DNA of 64,000 nucleotides from Vitreoscilla massiliensis (GCF_001457815.1 NZ_LN898216.1:248001-312000), one strand, 5' to 3'. Numbered from the stretch's first letter, positions 27,930 to 36,854 are shown. A program made the numbers and translations. The notes: generated from the sequence alone by a model not told the origin.

Positions 27930-28073
27930 TTATTTGTGCCAACTGCCACCGCCACTGCGGATGATGCTGCTGCCAGTACCATTGCTGCGGCTGCTGTCGA
28001 TGACCATCCAATAATTGAGGCCAGTGCTGATGACCAATAAGGCAATGGCATACCAAGAAAAAAAACCTTTCAC
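27930..28073 (-). CDS. 47-residue membrane protein in the polyamine cluster
   Basis: A small gene starting at GTG 28073 with AAGGGG upstream, ending at TAA 27930, between the DUF4178 gene and speD. The product starts MKGFFSWYAIALLVISTGLN (one membrane helix) and ends in a Ser/Gly-rich, positively charged tail (IIRSGGGSWHK). Similar tiny helix-plus-Gly/Ser-tail genes accompany DUF4178/SPFH clusters in other bacteria, as I recall. Its short gaps (9 bases on each side) imply co-translation with its neighbours. Confidence 0.7.
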   Translation of the reverse strand: MKGFFSWYAIALLVISTGLNYWMVIDSSRSNGTGSSIIRSGGGSWHK

Positions 28074-28082
28074 ATTAGCCCC

Positions 28083-29726
28083 TTATTCTTCACTGTTAAA
28101 CGGCAAGTTCAACAGCCAATACACAATAAAGCTGACAATGACCACGCCAAAAAAGCCATCGCCGACCAAACCCATGAGCATGGCGGGGAAATTCACCACC
28201 CCATAAATCAACAACCATATCAGCGGCGATGCGGCTTTGCCGCCGCCATTTTGTTCGGCTTTGGTGCGCAATTTGTCGGCCATATTGCCATTAAAATGGC
28301 TGGCTTCTAGCCGCAGCGCCTGTCTGGCCAATTGGTCGGCAGCGCTGAGCTCCATAGGTTTGACCCCCAATTGGCTTTGCTTGAACCATGCCGCTACTGC
28401 GGCTGCCGGTATTTCGGTAATCGCCGACCATGATTGTTCTTCGCGCATTAAGCCGGTAGAGAGCTTCTGTTTTTCACGCCCGAAATCCACATAATAAGTG
28501 GTGTCGCGCGGCCCAACCTGCCAGTAAAACGCACCAGTGGCATACTGCACTTGGCCACCGTAATCGTATAATTCCGGCACCAAGCGATTGTTACCGTCTA
28601 CAGGCCGCAATGGTTGCTGCAATTGTGGCCACACATCCAAAGTCTTGGCAATGGCCCAACGTTTGCCCGCCAATTCGGTTAACCACAAAAAGCCTTCTTT
28701 GGGCGAATACAGCAAGTATTCAAACCACGGCTCACCCGCAGGCACCAATATTTTGGGCTCGTTGTAAGAAAAAGCGGTGTGACTGGCTTCATCGCCGCGA
28801 ACTTCTGATTGTTTCATCGCACCAATGACCCACCAATCTATGGCCATGATGCGCGCCTTGCTGCCTATCTTCAGCGTCAAAGCCTCATCTTGGGCGGTGC
28901 GCATATTGTTGGCCGCCACCAAGCGCACTTGGTCTTCGTGAAACTCTATCTGGCTTTGGCAATACTCACACACCACATGCGTGGCCACACCAGTGACCCA
29001 GCGCACGGGGCCGCCACAATTGGGGCATTTGGATTGTTGGGCGCTGCCTTTGAGTTTGCCGGCACTGTCTTTGATTTGCTGCAAATCGCGGGTGTTTTGC
29101 AAACGCAGCGTGTTGAGGCTCACACCCTCGCCGATGAAGATTTCTGGCTTGTTCTCGTCTTGGGTGTAATCCAAAGTCATGAACACATCGCCGCTGCGAC
29201 AATCGACCACCCGCGCGCTTTCATGCTCAGGCACCAAATAAGGCAGCTCGCCTTCCGCGGCAAAGCGACCGCGATTGACGGTGCGCACATCGGCGGCGGC
29301 AAATTTTTTCGGGCCATAGGCAAAAAAAGTCCGGCCGATTTTCATGTCGGCAAACTTGGGGATGATGCCCAGTTGTGCCTTGGTTTCCAAACGCGTGAAC
29401 ACAAAGCGGTCGGACGATTCAGACAACCATGCACTGCTGCCATCGGCCATCAACGCATGCCATTCGTTCCAGCCGCCGCCCTCGTATTGCACTTGCAAGC
29501 GCCCAATTAAGGTGAACAACTGCCCTTTCCATGAACCGCTGGTGCCCAGTTGTAAAGGTGAAAAGTCGCGCAATACGGCCGAATGGCGGCCAGACTCGGT
29601 TAATGCTTGTCCTTCAAGAATTAACATCGAGTGGCAATAGCCACACACTTCAGTGACTGCGGTCGCTGAATGGATTTCGATTTCAGCGCCGCAGCTGGGA
29701 CAAGGAGCATGGAACAGACTGGCCAC
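28083..29726 (-). CDS. DUF4178 protein with zinc ribbons and C-terminal membrane helices
   Basis: 547 residues from GTG 29726 (AAGGG upstream). It opens with a zinc ribbon (CPSCGAEIEIHSATAVTEVCGYC), and a second ribbon (CPNCGGPVRWVTGVATHVVCEYC) lies near residue 235. Each is followed by beta-rich DUF4178 modules (GTSGSWKGQLFTLIGRLQVQYEGGGWNEWH; WFEYLLYSPKEGFLWLTE). The C-terminus has two membrane helices (PLIWLLIYGVVNFPAMLMGLV, FFGVVIVSFIVYWLLNL). The function is unknown. Position suggests a membrane-bound component working with the SPFH and DUF350 proteins. Confidence 0.85.
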   Translation of the reverse strand: MASLFHAPCPSCGAEIEIHSATAVTEVCGYCHSMLILEGQALTESGRHSAVLRDFSPLQLGTSGSWKGQLFTLIGRLQVQYEGGGWNEWHALMADGSSAWLSESSDRFVFTRLETKAQLGIIPKFADMKIGRTFFAYGPKKFAAADVRTVNRGRFAAEGELPYLVPEHESARVVDCRSGDVFMTLDYTQDENKPEIFIGEGVSLNTLRLQNTRDLQQIKDSAGKLKGSAQQSKCPNCGGPVRWVTGVATHVVCEYCQSQIEFHEDQVRLVAANNMRTAQDEALTLKIGSKARIMAIDWWVIGAMKQSEVRGDEASHTAFSYNEPKILVPAGEPWFEYLLYSPKEGFLWLTELAGKRWAIAKTLDVWPQLQQPLRPVDGNNRLVPELYDYGGQVQYATGAFYWQVGPRDTTYYVDFGREKQKLSTGLMREEQSWSAITEIPAAAVAAWFKQSQLGVKPMELSAADQLARQALRLEASHFNGNMADKLRTKAEQNGGGKAASPLIWLLIYGVVNFPAMLMGLVGDGFFGVVIVSFIVYWLLNLPFNSEE

Positions 29727-29743
29727 ATCAACCCTTCAAAAGA

Positions 29744-30790
29744 TTATCCGGTGATTTTTTTGATGACTTCGGCTTTGGCAGTATCGTAATCCGCTTGGCT
29801 GATCAAACCTTGGTCGAGCAAAGTCTTCAATTGGGTCAATTTGCCTGCCAAATCTTCACCTGCAGCAGGTGCCGCGGCCACAGGTGCCACAACGGGAGCG
29901 GCCTGTACCGGCTGTGCTGGTGGCGCCACTTGTTGTCCCATCATCGCTGCCGTCATCGCATTGCCCATGCCCATGCCTGCGGCCAAACCCGCACCGATAC
30001 CGGCCACGCCGCCTTCATTTTGGGCGGCAATGGGAATGGCTTGGGCAGTTTGGTATTGGGTGTAGCGGCTTAAATCGCCGACGATGCCCATGCCCATGCG
30101 TTCGTCCATGCGTTTTTGCAAGGCTTCCGGCAAGGTCACGCTTTCGACATTGAAGCTTTCCAACAACAAGCCCATGGCTGCAAACAAGGGTTGCAACAAC
30201 TCGGTCATTTTTTGTGACAACGCCACTTGGTTGGCCGCCATGTCCAAGAAAGGAATATTGGATGTACCAAATGCGGTCGCCAATTGGGTGACCGCCACAT
30301 TGCGCAATTGTTCTTCCAATTGTTCACCGCGGTATTCGGCCGTTACACCGGTCACTTCTTTGAAGAATAACGCTGGATCGGCAATGCGAAACGAGTACAT
30401 ACCAAACGCACGCAAGGCCACTGCGCCAAAATCGGCATCACGCACCGTCACCGGTTGCGAAGTGCCCCAACGGCGCGACAATTGTTGGCGCAAGTTGAAG
30501 AAATACACATCCGATTTAAACGGCGACTCGAACAGTTTCGACCAGTTTTTTAAGTTGGTCAGCACCGGTAAGTTTTGGGTGGTCAGCTTGAACGTGCCGG
30601 CCTGAAACACATCGGCAGTCACACCTTCATCCACAAACATCGCTGCTTGCGAATCACGTACGGTTAAGCTGGCACCGTTTTGAATTTCTTCATCTTGAAT
30701 CGGGAAACGCCACATCAAGACTTCGGGTTCGGGATTGGGCCATTGAATGACATCAATGAATTGTTTTTTAATAAACGATTTAAACACCAT
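29744..30790 (-). CDS. SPFH-domain protein with C-terminal SHOCT domain (YdjI-like)
   Basis: 348 residues. The N-terminal FIDVIQWPNPEPEVLMWRFP and SQAAMFVDEGVTADVFQAGTF belong to the virion-core-like SPFH branch. The SPFH body extends to about 240, then a Gly/Met/Ala linker, and finally a SHOCT module (AGKLTQLKTLLDQGLISQADYDTAKAEVIKKI). SPFH proteins oligomerise on membranes to form scaffolds. It lies 17 bases upstream of the DUF4178 gene and 13 downstream of DUF350. One DUS-like word sits in the linker. Confidence 0.88.
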   Translation of the reverse strand: MVFKSFIKKQFIDVIQWPNPEPEVLMWRFPIQDEEIQNGASLTVRDSQAAMFVDEGVTADVFQAGTFKLTTQNLPVLTNLKNWSKLFESPFKSDVYFFNLRQQLSRRWGTSQPVTVRDADFGAVALRAFGMYSFRIADPALFFKEVTGVTAEYRGEQLEEQLRNVAVTQLATAFGTSNIPFLDMAANQVALSQKMTELLQPLFAAMGLLLESFNVESVTLPEALQKRMDERMGMGIVGDLSRYTQYQTAQAIPIAAQNEGGVAGIGAGLAAGMGMGNAMTAAMMGQQVAPPAQPVQAAPVVAPVAAAPAAGEDLAGKLTQLKTLLDQGLISQADYDTAKAEVIKKITG

Positions 30791-30803
30791 GGTCTTCAGT
30801 CCT

Positions 30804-31202
30804 TTAGCTCAAAGAGGCGGCATTCAAAATGCCGATAGACACAGACAAGCCGAAAAATAACACGCCGACCGCGACGTTGTTGTTCAACAACTCCGCATTG
30901 GCATCTTTAATCAAATGGGTGGCGGCGAAATACACCAAAATCTGGATGACAGCAGCGGCCACACCCCAAATCACAAAACTCAACATGCCGACAGAATGCA
31001 ACATGCTCGACACCAAGGTAATGCAAAAGCCTATCATCGCGCCGCTCAAAGACAGGGCGCAGGCGATGTTGCCATTTTTAATCAATTCCAATTCACGCGC
31101 AGGGGTGATGCGCAAATAGACGAAGGCGAACACCACCAACATCACCAAAGCGACGCCAAAATACTTTAAATACAGCAAATATTGCCAAACTGCGATATCC
31201 AT
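30804..31202 (-). CDS. DUF350 membrane protein
   Basis: 132 residues with four membrane helices (about 10-30, 48-68, 72-92, 108-128). LELIKNGNIACALSLSGAMIGFCITL and NNNVAVGVLFFGLSVSIGILNAASL are the paired DUF350 repeats, as in E. coli YjfL. Function unknown; family members often adjoin ATP-grasp or polyamine-related genes. First gene of the minus-strand cluster. It diverges from the spermidine-synthase-like gene, so one intergenic region (31203-31380) may control both. Confidence 0.88.
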   Translation of the reverse strand: MDIAVWQYLLYLKYFGVALVMLVVFAFVYLRITPARELELIKNGNIACALSLSGAMIGFCITLVSSMLHSVGMLSFVIWGVAAAVIQILVYFAATHLIKDANAELLNNNVAVGVLFFGLSVSIGILNAASLS

Positions 31203-31380
31203 GGTCGTACCCGTGTCTGTGTTTTAGGCCTCAATGTAACGTAAAACCTCAGTTTTGTATATGCAATCAAGCTGAGCGCTGTTTGGCTGTGACACACATG
31301 CCAAATCGTTAATTCTTGCCATGAGGCGCCGCCAAAACAAATGGTTTGTGTTAGCATGCTCGCACTTGAGTTTTTGGACT

Positions 31381-32895
31381 ATGTGTGTGAATCCAGCGCT
31401 GATTGTCTCGGTTTTCATTGTGGCCAGTTGTGGCCTCGCCTATGAATTGATCATGGCGGCACTCGCCAGCTATTTGCTTGGCGATTCCATCTTGCAATTC
31501 TCGTCCATCATCGGCCTGTATTTGTTTGCCATGGGCATAGGCGCCCACTTAACCCGCTACATCAAAGACGAAGACGCTTTGATGCGCTTCATCGAAATTG
31601 AAATTTTGGTCGGCATCATCGGCGGCATTTCTGCACTGGCTTTGTTTGTGCTGTTTGGCTTTTCGGCCGCGCCATTTCGCATCATCTTATACGGCTTGGT
31701 GTTAATCGTTGGCACGGTGGTGGGCATGGAAATCCCCTTGGTGATGCGCGTGCTCAACCAACACAAGGCCGATTTTAAGGAAATCGTCAGCCGCGTGCTC
31801 ACGTTTGACTATCTGGGCGCACTGGCGGTATCGCTGTTGTTCCCGTTGGTATTGGCACCGAAATTGGGCATGGCACGCTCGGCCTTGTTGTTTGGCATAC
31901 TCAACGTCGCCGTGGCCTTAATCACCGCACGCATTTTCAAAGCCGATTTGCCCAAATACAATCGCTTGCGCTGGCGCGGTGGCTTGGTGATGTTGGCCTT
32001 GCTGGCCGGCTTTTGGTATGCCGACAACATCACTTACAAAGCCGAACAAAACTATTTTGGCGACCCTATCGTTTATTCCAGCTCCTCGCCTTACCAACGC
32101 TTGGTGGTGACGCAATGGCACAAAGACACGCGCTTATTCATCAATGGCAATTTGCAATTTTCCTCTGCCGATGAGGCGCGTTACCACGAGGCCTTGGTCT
32201 TGCCGATTATGGAACAATTGCCTGTGGTCAAAGACGTGTTAATCCTCGGTGGTGGCGACGGTTTGGCAGCGCGCGAAGTATTGAAATACCCGCAAGTCGA
32301 GCACATTACCTTGGTTGACCTCGACCCCGAAATGACCAAGTTGTTTCGCACCTCCCAAGCCTTAAGTAGCCTCAACCAACAATCGCTGAATAATTCCAAA
32401 GTCCAAATTCACAACACCGATGCGGCCAAATGGCTGGAAACTTCCCGCCAACAATTCGACGTCATCATCATCGATTTGCCCGACCCATCCAACTTCTCGC
32501 TCGGCAAACTGTATTCGGTACCGATGTACCGCATGGTCAAACGCCACCTCAAAACGGGCGGCAAAATCGTGGTGCAATCGACTTCGCCGTATTTCGCGCC
32601 GCAAGCCTTTTGGTGCATCGTCACCACGCTGGAAACAGCCGGCCTGAAAACCTTGCCTTATCATGTGTACGTGCCGTCGTTTGGCGAATGGGGTTATGTG
32701 ATGGCCTCCACCACAGACGATTTTAAAATTCCTACAAGCTACCAAGTCCCCACCCGCTTCTTGGACAAAACCACCACCGCGCAAATGTTTGTGTTTCCCA
32801 AAGACATGCCGCGTTTGAATGTCGAAGCCAACCATTTGAACACGCAAAAACTGGTCGAGTATTTTGAATCCGACTGGCGCGCGGTGATGCGCTGA
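31381..32895 (+). CDS. Membrane-embedded spermidine synthase-like aminopropyltransferase
   Basis: 504 residues from ATG 31381. An in-frame ATG at 31321 would add 20 residues unlike the family. About seven membrane helices (to about 225) lead to a Rossmann aminopropyltransferase domain: SSPYQRLVV (the Q-Y-x-R entry), DVLILGGGDGLAAREVL (cofactor loop), LVDLDPEM and IIIDLPDPSNFSLGKLYS (active site, DxPDP in place of the soluble enzymes' D-S-x-D-P). Probably uses the product of speD. The membrane part suggests a lipid-linked or exported acceptor. Overlaps the amine-oxidase-like gene by one base. Confidence 0.86.
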   Translation: MCVNPALIVSVFIVASCGLAYELIMAALASYLLGDSILQFSSIIGLYLFAMGIGAHLTRYIKDEDALMRFIEIEILVGIIGGISALALFVLFGFSAAPFRIILYGLVLIVGTVVGMEIPLVMRVLNQHKADFKEIVSRVLTFDYLGALAVSLLFPLVLAPKLGMARSALLFGILNVAVALITARIFKADLPKYNRLRWRGGLVMLALLAGFWYADNITYKAEQNYFGDPIVYSSSSPYQRLVVTQWHKDTRLFINGNLQFSSADEARYHEALVLPIMEQLPVVKDVLILGGGDGLAAREVLKYPQVEHITLVDLDPEMTKLFRTSQALSSLNQQSLNNSKVQIHNTDAAKWLETSRQQFDVIIIDLPDPSNFSLGKLYSVPMYRMVKRHLKTGGKIVVQSTSPYFAPQAFWCIVTTLETAGLKTLPYHVYVPSFGEWGYVMASTTDDFKIPTSYQVPTRFLDKTTTAQMFVFPKDMPRLNVEANHLNTQKLVEYFESDWRAVMR

Positions 32896-34529
32896 TGATG
32901 AAACTCAGTCGCCGCCGTTTTCTTGGGCATGTATTGGGTGCAGGCTTGGTCAGCGCCGCCGCCTATGGCACTTACCGTGGCTTTGTGCCCGGTTATCCGA
33001 AAATACTTGTAGATTATCCGGGTATGGAGCTGGGCCACGCCATGCGCGATGCCATGATTCAGCGGCCTGTAAATATCCCCAGCATGGATGTGAACGTGCT
33101 CATCGCCGGCAGCGGCGGTGCGGGTTTGTCGGCAGCGTGGACGCTGTCCAAACATGGCATGCACGATTATGTGTTGCTCGATGGCCCCGAGCGCAATGGC
33201 AATAACCGCGGCGAACAACACTTGGGCGTGACCTACCCGACCGGTGCGCATTACCTGCCCTTGCCCGCGGCCGAGTCCACCCACATCCAACAATTACTCA
33301 GCGACATCGGCCTGTACCACAACGGCCAATACGATGAACGTGCCATGGTCAATGCCCCCAGCGAGCGCCTGTATTACCACGACAAATGGCAGCCCGAAAT
33401 CATTCCCGACCACGATGGCGACAGCGAGCGCTTTTTCCGCCACATGCACAGCCTCAGTTTGCAACGCGGCAGCGATGGCAAGCGCTTGTTTGCCATGCCC
33501 ATCGTCGCCTCCAGCAGTGATGCCAATTGGCGTGCGCTCGACCAAATCACTTTTGCTGCGTGGTTGACACAGCAAAACTACCGCAGCGAATCGCTGCTGT
33601 GGTATTGCGATTATTGCTGCCGCGATGACTACGGCCAAGGCATACAGCAAGTGTCGGCATGGGCGGGTTTGCATTATTTTTGCGCCCGCAACAGCGATGG
33701 CAAAGACAGCCACACGGTGCTGACGTGGCCACACGGCTTAAACGAATTGTCTGAACGCATGCGCCGCTATTGTCGCTTGCAAAATCATGCCGATTTAAAC
33801 ACTTACAGGCCGCTTATCCACACGCCCACTTCTTTGGCCGCCAGTGCCTTAAGCATAGAAGAACACGCTGAAGGCGTGCGTGTATTGTGTCGCGATGGCA
33901 ACGGCGCGTTGATGTGGCTGAACGCCAAACAGGTGATTTGTGCGATGCCGCTCTACATCGCCGCGCGCGTGGTGAGCAACGTCTCGCAATACGGTTTTGA
34001 CCCCAGTCGCCACCTGCCTGAATACGCACCGTGGCTGGTGAGCAATTTCATCTTAAAAGGCTTGCCCACCGAAAAAGCCGGCGCACCGCTGGCATGGGAC
34101 AATGTCGCCTACCAAGGCGCAGGCTTGGGTTTTGTGCTCGCCACCCACCAAGAAATCTGGCGGGGTGCACCGCCTTATACCTCATTCACCGCTTACAATG
34201 CCTTAAACCACGACAGCCCCAAAGCGGTGCGCCAGTGGCTCATCAACAGCAGCCCCGAAGCCATATACCAACACGCCGCCGCCGAAATCGAACACATGTA
34301 CGGCTTGCAATTGCGCCGCCACATGGTCGAAGCGCGCATCACTGTGCGCGGTCATGCGATGGCCGCACCGACACCGCATTATTTGAACAACAGCGGTTTA
34401 CATGCCTTACAACAACATACAGGCCGCTTGTGTTTTGCCCACAGCGATTTGTCTGGTTATTCGGTGTTTGAAGAAGCGTGTTGGTGGGGCAAAGCGGCTG
34501 CAGAAAAAATCCTGCCACCAAGTCGCTAA
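32895..34529 (+). CDS. Tat-exported FAD-dependent amine-oxidase-like protein
   Basis: 544 residues. The twin-arginine signal (KLSRRRFLGHVLGAGLVSAAA) is followed by the FAD-binding glycine-rich motif VNVLIAGSGGAGLSAAWTLSKHG (about 68-90) and a C-terminal segment GRLCFAHSDLSGYSVFEEACWWGKAAAEKIL typical of the FAD/NAD(P) amine-oxidase superfamily. It would act in the periplasm. Translationally coupled to the aminopropyltransferase-like gene, so it may oxidise the polyamine-type product. Three DUS-like words lie inside (QRPVN, YRPL, TGRL). The exact substrate is unknown. Confidence 0.78.
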   Translation: MMKLSRRRFLGHVLGAGLVSAAAYGTYRGFVPGYPKILVDYPGMELGHAMRDAMIQRPVNIPSMDVNVLIAGSGGAGLSAAWTLSKHGMHDYVLLDGPERNGNNRGEQHLGVTYPTGAHYLPLPAAESTHIQQLLSDIGLYHNGQYDERAMVNAPSERLYYHDKWQPEIIPDHDGDSERFFRHMHSLSLQRGSDGKRLFAMPIVASSSDANWRALDQITFAAWLTQQNYRSESLLWYCDYCCRDDYGQGIQQVSAWAGLHYFCARNSDGKDSHTVLTWPHGLNELSERMRRYCRLQNHADLNTYRPLIHTPTSLAASALSIEEHAEGVRVLCRDGNGALMWLNAKQVICAMPLYIAARVVSNVSQYGFDPSRHLPEYAPWLVSNFILKGLPTEKAGAPLAWDNVAYQGAGLGFVLATHQEIWRGAPPYTSFTAYNALNHDSPKAVRQWLINSSPEAIYQHAAAEIEHMYGLQLRRHMVEARITVRGHAMAAPTPHYLNNSGLHALQQHTGRLCFAHSDLSGYSVFEEACWWGKAAAEKILPPSR

Positions 34530-34760
34530 TGACCTAGCCTTTCGGCCTCATACACACTACCAACCTTTATCGATGATGACCACAAAGCTGGCACATGTGT
34601 GGCACGCAGCCTCATTTGTTGGTGTTGCGCTGGCGCTGGTTGCACCCACATCATCTCAATTTCAAACGCCATCTCGCTCAATATAAGCAGTTGTATGTGC
34701 GTTAAAAATGACACACATTTGCCGCAAGCCATGCGAATTAAATATTTATTCTAAATAGAT

Positions 34761-34789
34761 TGTCAGACAATAAGAATCCAAGTATTGTA
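34761..34789 (+). promoter_or_regulatory. Promoter of the first lipoprotein gene
   Basis: TTGTCA (34761-34766), 17 bases, then TATTGT (34784-34789), about 34 bases upstream of ATG 34823. The preceding stretch 34530-34760 holds no gene I can support and is AT-rich. Confidence 0.5.
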
Positions 34790-34822
34790 TCTAAACTTTT
34801 TTATTCTCTCGGAGTGACCATC

Positions 34823-35287
34823 ATGACTAAATTGAGTATGTTGTACTTGTGCAGCATTTTGGCCTTGGCCGCTTGTGGCGGTGGCGAAAAAGCCGCCAGC
34901 GACAAACCAGCAGAAACCACCACCAGCACTGCTCCTACGACGCCTGCTGAAACAGCCAAATCGGGTGGCGACCCAGCATTGGACAAAGAAATTGATGCGG
35001 GTTTGGCACAAGTAAAATCACAATTGCCAATGAAATTGGGTGATGCCATGGAAATGACCTCCATGGAACGCAATGGCACCGACATTGTGTATACCTATAC
35101 CTTCTTAACCGATGCGGTGAAAAAAGACAATTTCAAACTGGAAGACGGCAAAAAAACCGGTGCCCAACAATTGTGTGCCAATCCTGAAACCAAAAAATAC
35201 TTGGATGCAGGTTACAGCTTCAACTTCAAATACAAATTCAAAGACGGTTCTGATTTGGAAGTGCCATTTAAAGCGGGCGATTGCTGA
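34823..35287 (+). CDS. Lipoprotein of a two-gene paralogous pair (first copy)
   Basis: 154 residues from ATG 34823 (CGGAG upstream). Signal peptide with lipobox LAAC (C18), then a Thr/Pro/Ala-rich linker to about residue 50. The folded part shares with the next gene the frame D-x3-L-x3-LP-x-K-x-x-D, a VYTYTF segment, GKK, LC near 120, K-Y-LDAGY-x-F-x-F-x-Y-x-FK and a final D-C. The two C-terminal cysteines could form a disulfide. Not a family I recognise. The N-terminal Cys implies lipid anchoring. Confidence 0.8.
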   Translation: MTKLSMLYLCSILALAACGGGEKAASDKPAETTTSTAPTTPAETAKSGGDPALDKEIDAGLAQVKSQLPMKLGDAMEMTSMERNGTDIVYTYTFLTDAVKKDNFKLEDGKKTGAQQLCANPETKKYLDAGYSFNFKYKFKDGSDLEVPFKAGDC

Positions 35288-35301
35288 TAGACAGCCCCAT
35301 C

Positions 35302-35332
35302 AAAAACAGCCATCTAGTGTGGCTGTTTTTTG
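35302..35332 (+). terminator. Terminator between the paired lipoprotein genes
   Basis: AAAAACAGCCA and TGGCTGTTTTTT around a short loop, just after the first lipoprotein gene; a DUS-like word follows directly. Confidence 0.8.
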
Positions 35333-35377
35333 TTTACAGGCCGCTATCCAAACAGTGTGAGCTTTAAGGAGCAGATG

Positions 35378-35803
35378 ATGAACGCAAAATACGCCACCGC
35401 AGTCGGTGTTTTATTGTTGCTGACAGGTTGTGATTATTTTTCTGAACAGACGGATAAACCAACCTTAGCAGGCCCCAAACCCGATTTGGATGCCTTAATG
35501 GACGCCGAGCTATCGGTATTGCGCCAAGACTTGCCGCAAAAAATGGCCGACAACCTCGACATGACTGACACCCGCCGCATTGGTAAAGACGTGACTTATA
35601 CCTACCAATTTCAAGATGAGGTCACACATGCAGGCAATTTTGATGTCGCCGCCGGCAAGAAAGTCGCCATACCCGAATTGTGCAACACCGCATCCACACG
35701 CCAATATCTGGATGCGGGTTACCGCTTTGTGTTTACCTACCGCTTTAAGCAAGGCGCCGATGTAGTGGTACATGTGGTGGCTGCCGATTGCAAAACCATT
35801 TAA
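35378..35803 (+). CDS. Lipoprotein of a two-gene paralogous pair (second copy)
   Basis: 141 residues; the second of two adjacent ATG codons (35378) is best spaced from AAGGAG. Lipobox LLTGC. The body (LSVLRQDLPQKMADNLDMTDTRRIGKDVTYTYQF, RQYLDAGYRFVFTYRFKQGADVVV, ending AADC) is clearly homologous to the preceding lipoprotein, but the acidic/Thr linker is much shorter. A terminator between them suggests separate control. Function unknown. Confidence 0.8.
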   Translation: MNAKYATAVGVLLLLTGCDYFSEQTDKPTLAGPKPDLDALMDAELSVLRQDLPQKMADNLDMTDTRRIGKDVTYTYQFQDEVTHAGNFDVAAGKKVAIPELCNTASTRQYLDAGYRFVFTYRFKQGADVVVHVVAADCKTI

Positions 35804-35863
35804 CCATCTGCAGCCACGCATCACACCAACACTTGTTGCTATTTATCGGTTTACAGGCCGCAT

Positions 35864-36331
35864 TTATTGAATTTGCGCCAGATATTGCTGCAATTGCTCA
35901 GGGCTTAATTCACCCAAACTGTGCGCCACCACTTCGCCGTTTTTGTTCAAGAAATACGTGCTCGGCAAACCTTGGTAAGGCAAGGCGGTGCGCGCTTGCA
36001 TGGCCTCATCCAACCACACATGCGGCATGTTCAACTGATTTTGTTGCAAATACGCGCTCACCGCCGCGGCTTTTTCACCTTGGTTGAGCAACACGAATTG
36101 CACCTCATTATGGCTTTTTTGTGCTTGTTGCAACAAAGGCATTTCACGCCGACATGGCGCACACCACGTTGCCCACATATTGATGACCACCGGCTTGCCC
36201 TGCAGGGTTTGCAGACTCACTTGTTGACCACGAATGTCTTGCAAAACCAATTCAGGCTTGGGTTTGGACTCACCACAAGCCGTCAATACCAGCGCCAAGC
36301 ACAGCGCACCACACCACTGAATTTTTCTCAC
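35864..36331 (-). CDS. TlpA/ResA-family thiol-disulfide oxidoreductase (lipoprotein)
   Basis: 155 residues. Lipobox LTAC, then a thioredoxin fold: VVINMWATWCAPCRREMPLLQQA has the WCAPC active site and LPYQGLPSTYFLNKNGEVV carries the cis-proline loop. Members reduce or oxidise periplasmic cysteines, for example in cytochrome c maturation. It lies directly next to four genes for small secreted proteins each with four cysteines, so it could help fold them; that link is inference from position. Divergent from them. Confidence 0.88.
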   Translation of the reverse strand: MRKIQWCGALCLALVLTACGESKPKPELVLQDIRGQQVSLQTLQGKPVVINMWATWCAPCRREMPLLQQAQKSHNEVQFVLLNQGEKAAAVSAYLQQNQLNMPHVWLDEAMQARTALPYQGLPSTYFLNKNGEVVAHSLGELSPEQLQQYLAQIQ

Positions 36332-36411
36332 TACTTTGTTACCTCAACCACACTCAAGCGCCGTTCATCACAAGAATTAACCTTGTTTGCACCGTTTTAC
36401 GTGGATTCATT

Positions 36412-36438
36412 TTGATGAAAACAGAATTGTCGTATAAT
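36412..36438 (+). promoter_or_regulatory. Promoter of the four-cysteine protein cluster
   Basis: A perfect TATAAT (36433-36438) lies 40 bases upstream of the first gene, with TTGATG (36412-36417) at a short 15-base spacing. The downstream genes have no stronger promoter that I can see. Confidence 0.45.
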
Positions 36439-36478
36439 AACATCATTCGATGTCGCTGTTTTTTATAAGGATAACACC

Positions 36479-36784
36479 ATGAAACATGTCATCAGCTTAG
36501 TCGCATTGCTGGCCGTCAGCACCGTTGCCTTAGCCAATAACAACCCTGCGCAACGCTGCAAACGCTATGCAGAAGCCAATGCTTTTCAATCCACTGTGGC
36601 CCAATTGTGTGGTGGTAACACGCAGTCTGAATTTGCCGGCGTGATGCAAGGTCAAGCCTGCGAAGAAACCGTGGGTAAGGAAAAATTAGCAGGCCAAGGC
36701 AAGACCCAAAGCAATGAATTACAGGCCGAGTACAACCGCATTGGCCACCAACAGTTTTGTGCCAAATATTCGGGGCGCCAATAA
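36479..36784 (+). CDS. Small secreted four-cysteine protein, copy 1
   Basis: 101 residues. A clear signal peptide (MKHVISLVALLAVSTVALA) is followed by a mature part of about 80 residues with exactly four cysteines: C27, C44, C61, C94, i.e. C-x16-C-x16-C-x32-C. It has AAGG upstream. The same frame recurs in the next three genes although other residues differ widely. Not a family I recognise. Probably periplasmic or secreted with two disulfides. Confidence 0.75.
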   Translation: MKHVISLVALLAVSTVALANNNPAQRCKRYAEANAFQSTVAQLCGGNTQSEFAGVMQGQACEETVGKEKLAGQGKTQSNELQAEYNRIGHQQFCAKYSGRQ

Positions 36785-36854
36785 AGCTTGAAATGGGTGA
36801 CATTAGCCCCATTTTCCAGCCTGTGGCACACCCACTTAAAGTAAAGGAAACACA

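Noticed and set aside
27639..28040. Plus-strand frame spanning speD and the small membrane gene
   Set aside because: It is antisense to two supported genes and has no ribosome-binding site.
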